A stretch of DNA of 5,599 nucleotides, taken from a bacterium (GTDB lineage Bacteria; Patescibacteriota; Minisyncoccia; RBG-13-40-8-A). The notes beneath the pieces were generated by a model that saw nothing but the letters and a program-made list of their open reading frames with translations, was not told the DNA's origin and searched no databases. The stretch is taken from positions 1 through 5,599 of the forward strand of contig JAUYCU010000087.1 of NCBI GenBank assembly GCA_030692145.1. The letters are read 5' to 3'. A program made the position numbers and the translations under genes. The first letter of the stretch is position 1, and every line of letters begins with the position of its first letter. Positions 1 through 5,599 of the stretch are shown here, piece after piece.

Positions 1-409
1 GTTTTCTTTTACCAAACCTGAAGATTCGCAAAAAGAGCATAAGTTTTTGCTTTCGATGGAAGAAAAACTGATGCAGCTGCTGAAAATTCCTTACCGCGTT
101 TTGAATATCTGCACCGGAGATTTGGGCGACCCGGCTGCGGCAAAATACGATATCGAGGCCTGGATGCCGGGGCAAAACGAATATCGTGAAACTCATTCCA
201 CTTCCAATTGTACGGATTTTCAGGCAAGGCGTTTGAATATAAAATATAAAGCCAAAAACGGGTTGGAATTGGTGCATACCTTAAACGGTACGGCTTTCGC
301 CATCGGCAGAACCCTGATTGCGATTATTGAAAATTACCAGCAAAAAGACGGGAGCATTAACGTTCCGACAATTTTACAAAAATACATAAAAATTAAAAAA
401 ATTAAATAA
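1..409 (+). CDS. serS: Seryl-tRNA synthetase, C-terminal part (5' end outside window)
   Basis: This is the last 135 residues of the class II enzyme that charges tRNA(Ser) with serine in the cytoplasm, using ATP. The reading frame is open from base 2, and the TAA stop is at 407-409. The visible sequence runs through the hallmarks of the SerRS catalytic core: FTKPEDS, PYRVLNICTGDLG, KYDIEAWMPGQ, YRETHSTSNCTDFQARR, then motif 3, HTLNGTAFAIGRTL (its arginine codon is at 308-310), and the typical ending ENYQQKDGSINVP. The N-terminal tRNA-binding coiled coil, motif 1 and motif 2 lie upstream of the window. A normal SerRS is about 420 residues, so roughly a third is present. The GDPAAAKYDIEAWMPGQ variant differs slightly from the common GFAAAKTYDLEVW form but keeps the key residues. 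The protein ends in a short lysine-rich tail. The glycosyltransferase gene starts two bases after the stop, which suggests co-transcription. Confidence 0.96.
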   Translation, partial: FSFTKPEDSQKEHKFLLSMEEKLMQLLKIPYRVLNICTGDLGDPAAAKYDIEAWMPGQNEYRETHSTSNCTDFQARRLNIKYKAKNGLELVHTLNGTAFAIGRTLIAIIENYQQKDGSINVPTILQKYIKIKKIK

Positions 410-411
410 TC

Positions 412-2274
412 ATGTCTTCAAAACTTCCTCCGATTTTGGCGATAGCTTTAATCGGTTTAATGCTGACTCTGGCGATTATTTCTCTGCGTCAGGAATCGGC
501 AATTATGGATGAAGTGGCCCACATTCCTGCGGGCTATTCTTATTTAACCCAGCGCGATATGCGTTTGAATCCCGAACACCCGCCGCTTTTAAAGGATTTG
601 TCGGCAATTCCATTGCTTTTTATGAGAGACATAAAATTTCCGAGCGAATTGAAGTCGTGGAAAGACGAAATAAATAGCCAATGGGATTTCGGGTTTAATT
701 TTCTTTATAATTCAGGAAACAATGCGGACAAAATAATTTTTTGGGCAAGAATTCCGATGCTTTTACTTTTAATTCTTACGGGATTCATTCTTTATAAATG
801 GACAAAAGAACTTTATGGTAAGTGGCCGGCGCTGATGGCGATTTTTCTTTTTTCATTTGCCCCGACGTTCATTGCCCACGGCCGTTATGTTACCACTGAT
901 GTTGGCGCTGCTTTCGGGTTTTTTATCTCCATTTATTTTTTCGTTAAGTACGTACAAAACCAAACTACGAAAAATCTGATTTTTTCGGGAATATTTTTCG
1001 GAGTTGCCCAGTTGATTAAATTCTCTCTTTTTCTGCTTATTCCTTATTTCGGATTGATGATTTTTATCTGGGTTTACGCGAAAGCAAAGGAACAGGGGAG
1101 TGGTTTTTGGAAATTGCTTATTAATCGCGGGGTCAAATTGATAATCATTTTTGTTATTGGTTATTTGCTTGTTTATCCGGTTTATTTGTTTCATGTATCC
1201 GGTTATCCGGCAGAAAAACAAATTTCGGACACCGAGTTTGCGTCTTCTCACTTTCCCTTTAAACCGGCTCAAAAAGCTATTGTTTGGATGGTTGAAAGGC
1301 CTGTTTTTAGATCTTATGCCCAGTATTTTTTGGGCTTGGCAATGGTTTTTCAAAGAGCCACTGGTGGGAATACCACTTTCTTTTTGGGCGAAGTGACGAA
1401 CAAAGGATGGAAAAGTTATTTTCCCATCGCTTATGCAATCAAACCGCCCTTGGCGCTGCATATTCTGACCATTATTGCTTTATTGTTTGTTGCCTGGCAA
1501 TGCAAAAAACCTCTTTTTAGGGGTTTATACGACAGGACGGTTAAATCGTTTAAAGACCGATTTCCCGAATGGGCAATGCTTTTCTTTTTGGCTGTTTTTT
1601 GGGCATCGAGCCTGACCAGTAACCTTAATATCGGGGTGCGTCATATTTTACCGACCTTTCCCTTTGTTTATATTCTGATTTCCGGACAATTCAAAAAAAT
1701 CTTTGACTATATTAAAGATAAAAAATTCCTGCGTACCACCGGTTATTTATTGGTTGCATTTTTATTGGCTTGGTATGCTTTTTCTTCTTTGTCCGTATTT
1801 CCTTATTATCTTACCCATTTTAACGAGTTGGTTGGCGGAGCCAAAAATGGATATAAATATATTACCGATTCCAATTTGGATTGGGGCCAAGACCTCAAGC
1901 GTCTGAAGGTTTGGATTGATAAATATAATGTTTGCATAGAAAGCGGATCGCCCGAAACCTGTATTGGCAAAAGAACGGATTTAAGACAAGTTCCCAAAGA
2001 AGCTAGAAAACCGATTGAAAAAATCAAAGTTGATTATTTTGGCGGGGCCACGGTTGAATATTATTTCGGCAGTATGCGTGAAGAATATCGTGCCCAATGG
2101 GGATATGAGGGCGCGAAAGGAAGTTGGCTGGCGGTTTCCGCTACATTCAAACAGCAAGGTCAGGCAGTCGCCGTAAAAGGATGGAACCAGCCAACTGACG
2201 AATATATGTGGCTCACGGCTTTCGAGCCCGTTACCGTAGTCGGAAATTCGATATTCGTATATTACATAAAGTAA
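412..2274 (+). CDS. Multi-pass membrane glycosyltransferase, PMT/ArnT-like (GT39-type, GT-C fold)
   Basis: A 620-residue integral membrane protein, probably transferring a sugar from a polyprenyl-phosphate carrier to a protein, lipid or glycan on the outer face of the membrane. The first membrane segment is about residues 7-25. The first outside loop carries the acidic pair D33-E34 and the motif NPEHPPLLK (53-61), as expected for GT-C catalytic loops of the PMT/ArnT type. About ten further hydrophobic segments follow up to about residue 460. IGVRHILPTFPF lies within the late membrane segments. The C-terminal, probably extracytoplasmic part has DSNLDWGQDL (486-495), known from GT39-like bacterial proteins, and ends in a beta-rich stretch (WLAVSATF to IFVYYIK). 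Cys508 and Cys517 could form a disulfide outside the cell. ATG 412 is the first start after the serS stop; no Shine-Dalgarno sequence precedes it, so translation may be coupled to serS. The acceptor cannot be read from the sequence; protein O-mannosylation and envelope glycan decoration are both possible. Confidence 0.85.
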   Translation: MSSKLPPILAIALIGLMLTLAIISLRQESAIMDEVAHIPAGYSYLTQRDMRLNPEHPPLLKDLSAIPLLFMRDIKFPSELKSWKDEINSQWDFGFNFLYNSGNNADKIIFWARIPMLLLLILTGFILYKWTKELYGKWPALMAIFLFSFAPTFIAHGRYVTTDVGAAFGFFISIYFFVKYVQNQTTKNLIFSGIFFGVAQLIKFSLFLLIPYFGLMIFIWVYAKAKEQGSGFWKLLINRGVKLIIIFVIGYLLVYPVYLFHVSGYPAEKQISDTEFASSHFPFKPAQKAIVWMVERPVFRSYAQYFLGLAMVFQRATGGNTTFFLGEVTNKGWKSYFPIAYAIKPPLALHILTIIALLFVAWQCKKPLFRGLYDRTVKSFKDRFPEWAMLFFLAVFWASSLTSNLNIGVRHILPTFPFVYILISGQFKKIFDYIKDKKFLRTTGYLLVAFLLAWYAFSSLSVFPYYLTHFNELVGGAKNGYKYITDSNLDWGQDLKRLKVWIDKYNVCIESGSPETCIGKRTDLRQVPKEARKPIEKIKVDYFGGATVEYYFGSMREEYRAQWGYEGAKGSWLAVSATFKQQGQAVAVKGWNQPTDEYMWLTAFEPVTVVGNSIFVYYIK

Positions 2275-2323
2275 TATTCGGAATCTATTTATACTCTTTC
2301 AGACCACGAAACTATTGAGAAGT

Positions 2324-2460
2324 GCTCAGACTTACTCACCTAAAGACACACGTCGGCGCCCCAGCGAGGCGCCGCGTTCCGTCTCGCCCTCGCTCTTCGC
2401 CTGTGGCGAAACCATGCCCGCTCGGGCTGCGAATGGTCTTTTCAGTGAGTAAATCTTCGC
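2324..2460. repeat. GC-rich palindromic element with terminal inverted repeats
   Basis: The ends form an inverted repeat: 2324-2339 against 2445-2460 match at 13 of 16 positions, including a perfect 8-base core TTACTCAC (2332-2339) / GTGAGTAA (2445-2452). Just inside, AAAGAC (2342-2347) pairs with GTCTTT (2436-2441). The interior is strikingly G/C-rich next to its A/T-rich surroundings and holds three hairpins: 2350-2377 (GGCGCC on both arms, about 10 pairs with one bulged T, loop CCAGCGA), 2396-2410 (TTCGCC-TGT-GGCGAA, six perfect pairs), and 2416-2427 (GCCC-GCTC-GGGC). In the last case CCAT (2412-2415) and ATGG (2433-2436) can pair outside it, as an alternative to part of the AAAGAC stem. 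The folded form would be a closed stem around three arms. No target-site duplication is evident. It may be a dispersed repeat (MITE- or REP-like) or a structured RNA; copy number cannot be judged from one window. Confidence 0.6.
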
Positions 2461-2472
2461 TAAAAACGACAT
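2332..2472 (-). CDS. Possible 46-residue basic small protein within the palindromic element
   Basis: On the minus strand an uninterrupted frame runs from ATG (2472-2470) to TAA (2334-2332), and the stop is supplied by the left terminal repeat. The peptide begins MSFLAKIYSLKRPFAARAG and ends LGRRRVSLGE. It is rich in arginine, lysine, alanine and glycine and has no membrane segment or recognised domain. There is no Shine-Dalgarno sequence, and the ATG falls in the loop of the likely ftsQ terminator 42 bases after the ftsQ stop, which argues against expression. The open frame could equally be a by-product of G/C-rich sequence, where stop codons are rare. An in-frame ATG at 2415-2413 offers a 27-residue alternative. 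Reported because the frame spans almost exactly the repeat, which would be notable if conserved in other copies. Confidence 0.25.
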   Translation of the reverse strand: MSFLAKIYSLKRPFAARAGMVSPQAKSEGETERGASLGRRRVSLGE

Positions 2473-2506
2473 AGATAATGGTTTGAAGAAAATCAGTTGT
2501 TTTTTT
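2462..2506. terminator. Probable bidirectional intrinsic terminator between convergent genes
   Basis: Bases 2462-2470 (AAAAACGAC) pair with 2496-2504 (GTTGTTTTT) over nine positions with one G-T wobble, with a loop of 25 bases that can form a small inner GAT/ATC pairing. On the plus strand the arm runs into T7 then ATTTCTCTTTATTT, suiting the end of the glycosyltransferase transcript. On the minus strand the arm ends in T5 (GTCGTTTTT), suiting ftsQ, whose stop is 11 bases from the stem. The A/T-rich stem is weak and the loop long, so this is a plausible rather than a strong terminator. Its position between two convergent genes supports the call. Confidence 0.4.
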
Positions 2507-2514
2507 ATTTCTCT

Positions 2515-3297
2515 TTATTTATAATAAATCCGGTTTTCGATTCGCAAATCAATATATTCGAGATTATCCGTGGTTTTTATTTTTTCGCTTAAAGCGGTTT
2601 TCAGGATTGAAAGCTGTTTTTTTATATCTCTGGTCGAATCAAAAAGAATATACCATCCTTTTGAAGTGACCAATTTCAGTTCTTTTGGGGGAATAGTGCG
2701 GTTTTCGAACCAATCGATTTTAATATTGGTTGAAGAAGTAAGATTTTCCCTGATTTCGACAATTGAGTTTATTATTTGTTCTTCAAAAATCTTTTTTCCG
2801 AGCGAAAACTCCTCCGAGGAAAAATCTTTAATTAAAAGGACCAGCGATCCGCTTGTTTGCGGGGCATCTTCGAAAATAACCCCGTTTTTGTCGATATAAA
2901 AGCAGTTTTTAATAGTTTCCCCATCTTTTGTGGTTTCGACGGGGGACGATTTTTCCGCTTTGCATATAATCCCCAAGCTTTTTCTTTCGGTGATGGTTAT
3001 GGCGATCGTTCTTTTGAATATATTTTTTTCTATCCTCACTTCGGATATTTTCGGGAACTCTTTCAATAGTTTGTCTTTCAGTCCGTTTGTCGTCATCAGT
3101 AAAATATTTACGGATTTGATACTTTTTTCTAATTCTTCGGAACTTATTTCTTTATTTCCGTAAAGGGATATTTTTTTTAATTCGAATATCGGCGACAGCA
3201 ATATCCCGATAAGCGACAAGACAAACAGAAAAATTGCCAGAAATACGATTATTCTTTTTTTTGTTTTGCTTTTTTTGCGGCGTCTCATGTGTATCAT
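2515..3297 (-). CDS. ftsQ: FtsQ/DivIB-type cell division protein with POTRA domain
   Basis: A 260-residue bitopic membrane protein of the divisome; in known bacteria FtsQ/DivIB binds FtsB and FtsL outside the membrane and helps control septal peptidoglycan synthesis. The order of parts is diagnostic: a basic cytoplasmic tail (residues 1-15, RRRKKSKTKKR), one membrane helix (about 16-35), then a POTRA domain (about 37-105) starting FELKKISLYGNKEISSEEL and ending VRIEKNIFKRTIAITITER. The FtsQ/DivIB region follows, with FYIDKNGVIFEDAP (133-146), and the C-terminal part includes KELKLVTSKGWYILFD and ends in a beta-like YIDLRIENRIYYK. The length is normal for the family. ATG 3297 is taken as start; ATG 3288 (Met4) is possible, and neither has a Shine-Dalgarno sequence. 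Cys112 and Cys132 flank a variable insert and might pair. No mur, ftsA or ftsZ gene adjoins, so the gene stands apart from a dcw cluster. It diverges from the 125-residue gene at 3341. Confidence 0.88.
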   Translation of the reverse strand: MIHMRRRKKSKTKKRIIVFLAIFLFVLSLIGILLSPIFELKKISLYGNKEISSEELEKSIKSVNILLMTTNGLKDKLLKEFPKISEVRIEKNIFKRTIAITITERKSLGIICKAEKSSPVETTKDGETIKNCFYIDKNGVIFEDAPQTSGSLVLLIKDFSSEEFSLGKKIFEEQIINSIVEIRENLTSSTNIKIDWFENRTIPPKELKLVTSKGWYILFDSTRDIKKQLSILKTALSEKIKTTDNLEYIDLRIENRIYYK

Positions 3298-3309
3298 TGG
3301 TATGGTTTT

Positions 3310-3318
3310 ATTTTATCA
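3310..3318 (-). promoter_or_regulatory. Extended -10 promoter element for ftsQ
   Basis: Read on the minus strand, 3318-3310 is TGATAAAAT: an extended -10 TG, one spacer base, and TAAAAT (five of six to TATAAT). The -35 position (about 3333-3338, TTTAAG) is poor, as is common with extended -10 promoters. Transcription would begin near 3303, leaving only about six bases before ATG 3297. Confidence 0.5.
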
Positions 3319-3330
3319 CACAAAGTGATA
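3314..3330. promoter_or_regulatory. Palindrome TATCAC-N5-GTGATA joining two divergent promoters
   Basis: A perfect 6+6 inverted repeat with a 5-base centre (ACAAA) sits midway between ftsQ and the gene at 3341. Its arms contain the TG extensions and the first bases of the two -10 hexamers, so the symmetry may simply be that of two facing-away promoters. It could also serve as a binding site for a dimeric regulator controlling both genes. No known operator consensus is recognised; the outward order of TCAC and GTGA does not match a CRP site. Confidence 0.4.
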
Positions 3331-3334
3331 TACT
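3326..3334 (+). promoter_or_regulatory. Extended -10 promoter, leaderless start for the gene at 3341
   Basis: TGATATACT gives an extended -10 TG, one spacer base, and TATACT (five of six to TATAAT). Six bases (TAAATT) separate it from ATG 3341, so the transcript would start at or next to the A of the ATG. No Shine-Dalgarno sequence fits in this space, so a leaderless mRNA is the simplest reading. The -35 region is weak. Confidence 0.55.
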
Positions 3335-3340
3335 TAAATT

Positions 3341-3718
3341 ATGGAAAAAATTTACCGAGATTTCGAAAAAAGAAAACTGGAAACAATGAGTTCTCCGGAA
3401 TTCAAGGATAAAGAAATCGGGCCGGAAAAGGAAAAAGAAATACTGAAAGAGGTTGTTTCCGAACGTATTAGAGAAGCTCAGGCGATTTCTGTTTTAAATC
3501 AACAGGTAATTACTCAGAATGCCAATCAAATAAAAAATCAGCCCAAGGAAAGACAAATTCAATTTTTGATTGATTTGGCGTTGGAAAAGGGGATTTCCGA
3601 AGCAGTAAATATGGCAAAAAGCCTGGAAAGCCCCTATTTAATCGACGAGCTTCACGATGCTTTAGTCGATAATTTTTATCGTCGATTGGTCAAAGAAGGC
3701 AAATTGAAAGAAATATAA
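3341..3718 (+). CDS. Conserved-looking 125-residue charged helical protein, unknown function
   Basis: I do not recognise a named family. The protein is very rich in Glu and Lys, has no membrane segment or signal peptide and no cysteine, and looks almost wholly helical, so it is probably a soluble cytoplasmic protein. Residues 1-50 (EKIYRDFEKRKLE to SERIREAQAIS) are strongly charged and could form a coiled coil. A glutamine- and asparagine-rich stretch follows (QQVITQNANQIKNQ), then a more hydrophobic helical C-terminal part (QFLIDLALEKGISEAVNMAKSL, then LIDELHDALVDNFYRRLVKEGKL). The start at ATG 3341 is set by the adjoining extended -10. The ATPase gene follows after 7 bases, so the two are likely to work together; this protein could be a cytoplasmic adaptor or regulator of the translocase. 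That role is inferred from position only. Short charged genes ahead of VirD4-like ATPases are, to my knowledge, a recurring arrangement in Patescibacteria. Confidence 0.8.
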   Translation: MEKIYRDFEKRKLETMSSPEFKDKEIGPEKEKEILKEVVSERIREAQAISVLNQQVITQNANQIKNQPKERQIQFLIDLALEKGISEAVNMAKSLESPYLIDELHDALVDNFYRRLVKEGKLKEI

Positions 3719-3719
3719 T
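3714..3719 (+). promoter_or_regulatory. Possible internal leaderless promoter for the ATPase gene
   Basis: A perfect TATAAT overlaps the TAA stop of the upstream gene and lies exactly six bases before ATG 3726, the same spacing as the TATACT ahead of the gene at 3341. There is no TG extension and no good -35 sequence, and A/T-rich DNA yields such hexamers by chance. The neighbouring genes could equally be joined by read-through and translational coupling across the 7-base gap. Confidence 0.3.
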
Positions 3720-3725
3720 ATTTGT

Positions 3726-5599
3726 ATGGATAGCCGGTTTATTTATCTTATTGTTGTTTTAAGTCTGTTTTTAGCCGCTGCAGTGGTGAGCTATTTGGTT
3801 CTTCTGAAAATCAGAAATAAAGGGAAAATCGTGCGGGCTTTGAATATGAGCTTGTTTTTAATTAAGATACCGATAGAATTCAAACAAGATATTCAGCTGG
3901 AGGAAAAAAGAAACCGCATCGGAGTAATGGAGCAGTTTTTGACAAGCTTAACCTCGCTGAAAGAAAGAGATTATTTCAAGCAGGCATTATACGGTCAGCC
4001 ATATATTGTTCTGGAGATGGCAGTGCCGTTTATCGGTTCGGAAATCTGTTTTTATCTGGCGGTTCCGAAAAAATACGAAACTTTTCTGGAAAAACAAGTT
4101 TACGGTTTCTATCCCCAGGCAACCGTGGAAAGAATCGAAGATTACAATATTTTCAATCCCGAAGGCCAAAGCGCCGGAGGGTTTTTCGCTTTAGGGAAAA
4201 AGAATATCCTGCCGTTAAAGACCTACAAAACCCTGGAAATCGATCCCTTGGAAAGTATTTCCAACGCCTTAAGTAAAATAGAGGAAGTAGGAGAAGGGGG
4301 AACCATCCAAGTCATTCTGAAGCCCGCAGGCAAAGACTGGAACAGGGCGGGATTGTCGATTGCAAGAAGAATGAATCAAGGGCTGAGCTTCAAGGATGCA
4401 TTGGCGGGAAAACAACTGAAAAAGCCAAAACCGAACGAACCGCAAATTCAGCAGAAAATTTCTCCGGCAGATGAAGAAATAATCAAATCTTTGCAGGAAA
4501 AGGCCGCAAAAATGGGTTTTCAGGTAAATCTGCGTCTGGTATTTTCGGCAAAAACCAAAGAACGAGCCAAGGAATTGATGTCTCACGCGCAGGGAGTATT
4601 TAATCAATTTGCTTCTCCGAATTTGAATTTTTTGAAATTCAGGGAAGCAAAAGGAGATAAACTCAAAAAACTCTGCTTTAATTTTTCTTTCCGGATTTTT
4701 AATCGCAGAGAAGGGATAATTCTCAACAGCGAAGAAATTGCCGGCATTTTTCATTTTCCTTTGACTAAATTAAGCTCACCGAAATTGAAATGGCTAAAAG
4801 CGAAAGAATCGGTACCGCCAGTAAGCCTTTCGCAACAAGGAGTTATTTTGGGTAAAAATACCTTTCGCGGTGAAGAAACAATTGTCAGGATGACGGACAA
4901 TGACAGGAGGCGGCATTTTTATGTTCTTGGCCAGACCGGAACCGGTAAAACGACCCTAATGGTGAATATGATTCAGCAAGATATCGAAAACGGCAAAGGA
5001 GTTTGCTTTATCGACCCGCACGGCCAGGATGTAGAAAGAATTCTGGGCATGATTCCGGAAGAACGTGCGGAAGATGTAATCTATTTCAACCCTGGAGACA
5101 TCGAAAGACCGATGGGTTTGAATATTTTGGAATACGACCCGAAGTATCCAGAACAAAAAACATTTTTGGCGAACGAAACCGTAAATATATTCAAAAAACT
5201 TTGGGAAGCATTGCCCGAAGCATTCGGCCCGATGTTCGAGCAGTATATGCGCAATGCTTTGCTTTTAATTATGGATGACCCTGATTCGGGTTCAACGCTT
5301 TTGGAAGTTCCGAAAGTTCTGGCCGACACAAAATACAGGCATTACAAGCTTTCTAAAACCAATAATATCGTGGTTAAGGATTTCTGGGAAAAAGAAGCGG
5401 AAAAAGCAGGGGGAGAGGCTGCCTTGGCGAATATTGTTCCCTATATTACCAGTAAGGCAAATGTGTTTTTGGCCAATGATTTGATGCGGCCGATTATCTG
5501 CCAGCAAAAAAGCGCTTTTGATTTTAGGAAAATAATGGACGAGCAGAAAATTCTTTTGGTCAATCTTTCCAAGGGCAAGCTGGGCGATTTTAATAGTTA
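3726..5599 (+). CDS. Membrane-anchored VirD4/TraG/HerA-like P-loop ATPase (3' end outside window)
   Basis: The frame is open from ATG 3726 to the window end (624 codons) with no stop, so the gene is truncated by the window. Residues 5-27 are a single membrane helix followed by a basic stretch (KIRNKGK). Residues about 40-340 form a large N-terminal module with YGQPYIVLEMAVPF, CFYLAVPKKYE and YGFYPQATVE, then a Lys/Pro-rich linker near 230-245 and a second subdomain. The ATPase core follows: GVILGKNTFRG (372-382), DRRRHFYVLGQTGTGKTT with Walker A at 402-409 (Lys408, Thr409), Walker B GVCFIDPHG with Asp430, and a late strand KILLVNLSKGKLG (608-620). This order matches type IV secretion coupling proteins and HerA-like translocases, which are typically hexameric motors moving DNA or protein through the envelope. 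The expected DEFQ-type acidic motif and C-terminal helical part lie beyond the window. No relaxase or other secretion gene is seen here, so conjugation is unproven; a housekeeping translocation role is equally possible. Confidence 0.85.
   Translation, partial: MDSRFIYLIVVLSLFLAAAVVSYLVLLKIRNKGKIVRALNMSLFLIKIPIEFKQDIQLEEKRNRIGVMEQFLTSLTSLKERDYFKQALYGQPYIVLEMAVPFIGSEICFYLAVPKKYETFLEKQVYGFYPQATVERIEDYNIFNPEGQSAGGFFALGKKNILPLKTYKTLEIDPLESISNALSKIEEVGEGGTIQVILKPAGKDWNRAGLSIARRMNQGLSFKDALAGKQLKKPKPNEPQIQQKISPADEEIIKSLQEKAAKMGFQVNLRLVFSAKTKERAKELMSHAQGVFNQFASPNLNFLKFREAKGDKLKKLCFNFSFRIFNRREGIILNSEEIAGIFHFPLTKLSSPKLKWLKAKESVPPVSLSQQGVILGKNTFRGEETIVRMTDNDRRRHFYVLGQTGTGKTTLMVNMIQQDIENGKGVCFIDPHGQDVERILGMIPEERAEDVIYFNPGDIERPMGLNILEYDPKYPEQKTFLANETVNIFKKLWEALPEAFGPMFEQYMRNALLLIMDDPDSGSTLLEVPKVLADTKYRHYKLSKTNNIVVKDFWEKEAEKAGGEAALANIVPYITSKANVFLANDLMRPIICQQKSAFDFRKIMDEQKILLVNLSKGKLGDFNS

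Noticed and set aside
853..1461. Long minus-strand open frame (202 codons) inside the glycosyltransferase gene
   Set aside because: It is fully antisense to a well-supported membrane protein gene, its translation has no recognisable domain, and its composition is what the complement of hydrophobic codons gives.
2259..2277. Hairpin ATATTAC-ATAAA-GTAATAT across the glycosyltransferase stop codon, considered as a terminator
   Set aside because: The stem is entirely A/T except one pair and is not followed by a T run; the hairpin at 2462-2506 with T7 is the better candidate.
2324..2460. The GC-rich structured block as a tRNA or part of an rRNA
   Set aside because: No anticodon arm, TTCGA-type T loop or CCA-proximal acceptor pattern is present, and the arm lengths do not fit a tRNA cloverleaf.
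3314..3330. TATCAC-N5-GTGATA as a CRP/FNR-type operator
   Set aside because: CRP-like sites have TGTGA then TCACA; here the half-sites are in the opposite order and the spacing differs. The symmetry is explained by two extended -10 elements.
4269..4754. Minus-strand open frame of 161 codons inside the ATPase gene
   Set aside because: The plus-strand frame continues unbroken through it into the Walker A motif; the antisense peptide is Phe/Arg-rich with no domain features.
5003..5484. Plus-strand open frames (5003-5278, 5275-5484) in another frame, which could suggest a frameshifted gene
   Set aside because: The frame starting at 3726 stays open and carries Walker A, Walker B and the later strand in one phase, so no frameshift is needed.

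Overview
The window looks like a chromosomal segment from a small-genome bacterium of the Candidate Phyla Radiation (Patescibacteria), most likely Parcubacteria-like. No marker gene here proves this. The inference rests on A/T-leaning, lysine-rich coding, starts without Shine-Dalgarno sequences, a compact layout, and the pairing of a short charged protein with a membrane-anchored VirD4/HerA-like ATPase of a form common in that group.

Layout: bases 1-409 hold the C-terminal third of seryl-tRNA synthetase (serS). Two bases later a 620-residue multi-pass glycosyltransferase of the PMT/ArnT (GT39-like) type begins on the same strand (412-2274). Bases 2275-2514 form a convergent intergenic region. 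It carries a GC-rich, multiply palindromic element (about 2324-2460), a 46-codon minus-strand open frame through that element (2332-2472), and a probable bidirectional terminator (2462-2506). The minus-strand gene at 2515-3297 encodes an FtsQ/DivIB-type POTRA cell-division protein. A 43-base divergent region (3298-3340) holds two mirror-image extended -10 elements. From there, rightward, come a 125-residue charged helical protein of unknown function (3341-3718) and, 7 bases later, a large membrane-anchored P-loop ATPase of the VirD4/TraG/HerA class (3726 to the window end). Its C-terminal part lies beyond the window.

How the genes fit together: serS and the glycosyltransferase are probably co-transcribed but functionally unrelated. 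FtsQ acts in septal wall synthesis. The 125-residue protein and the ATPase form a two-gene unit and are the best candidate here for a poorly described system, plausibly a cell-envelope DNA or protein translocation motor with a soluble partner. The most notable non-coding signals are the symmetrical divergent promoter with apparently leaderless starts and the GC-rich inverted-repeat element, which may be a dispersed repeat.
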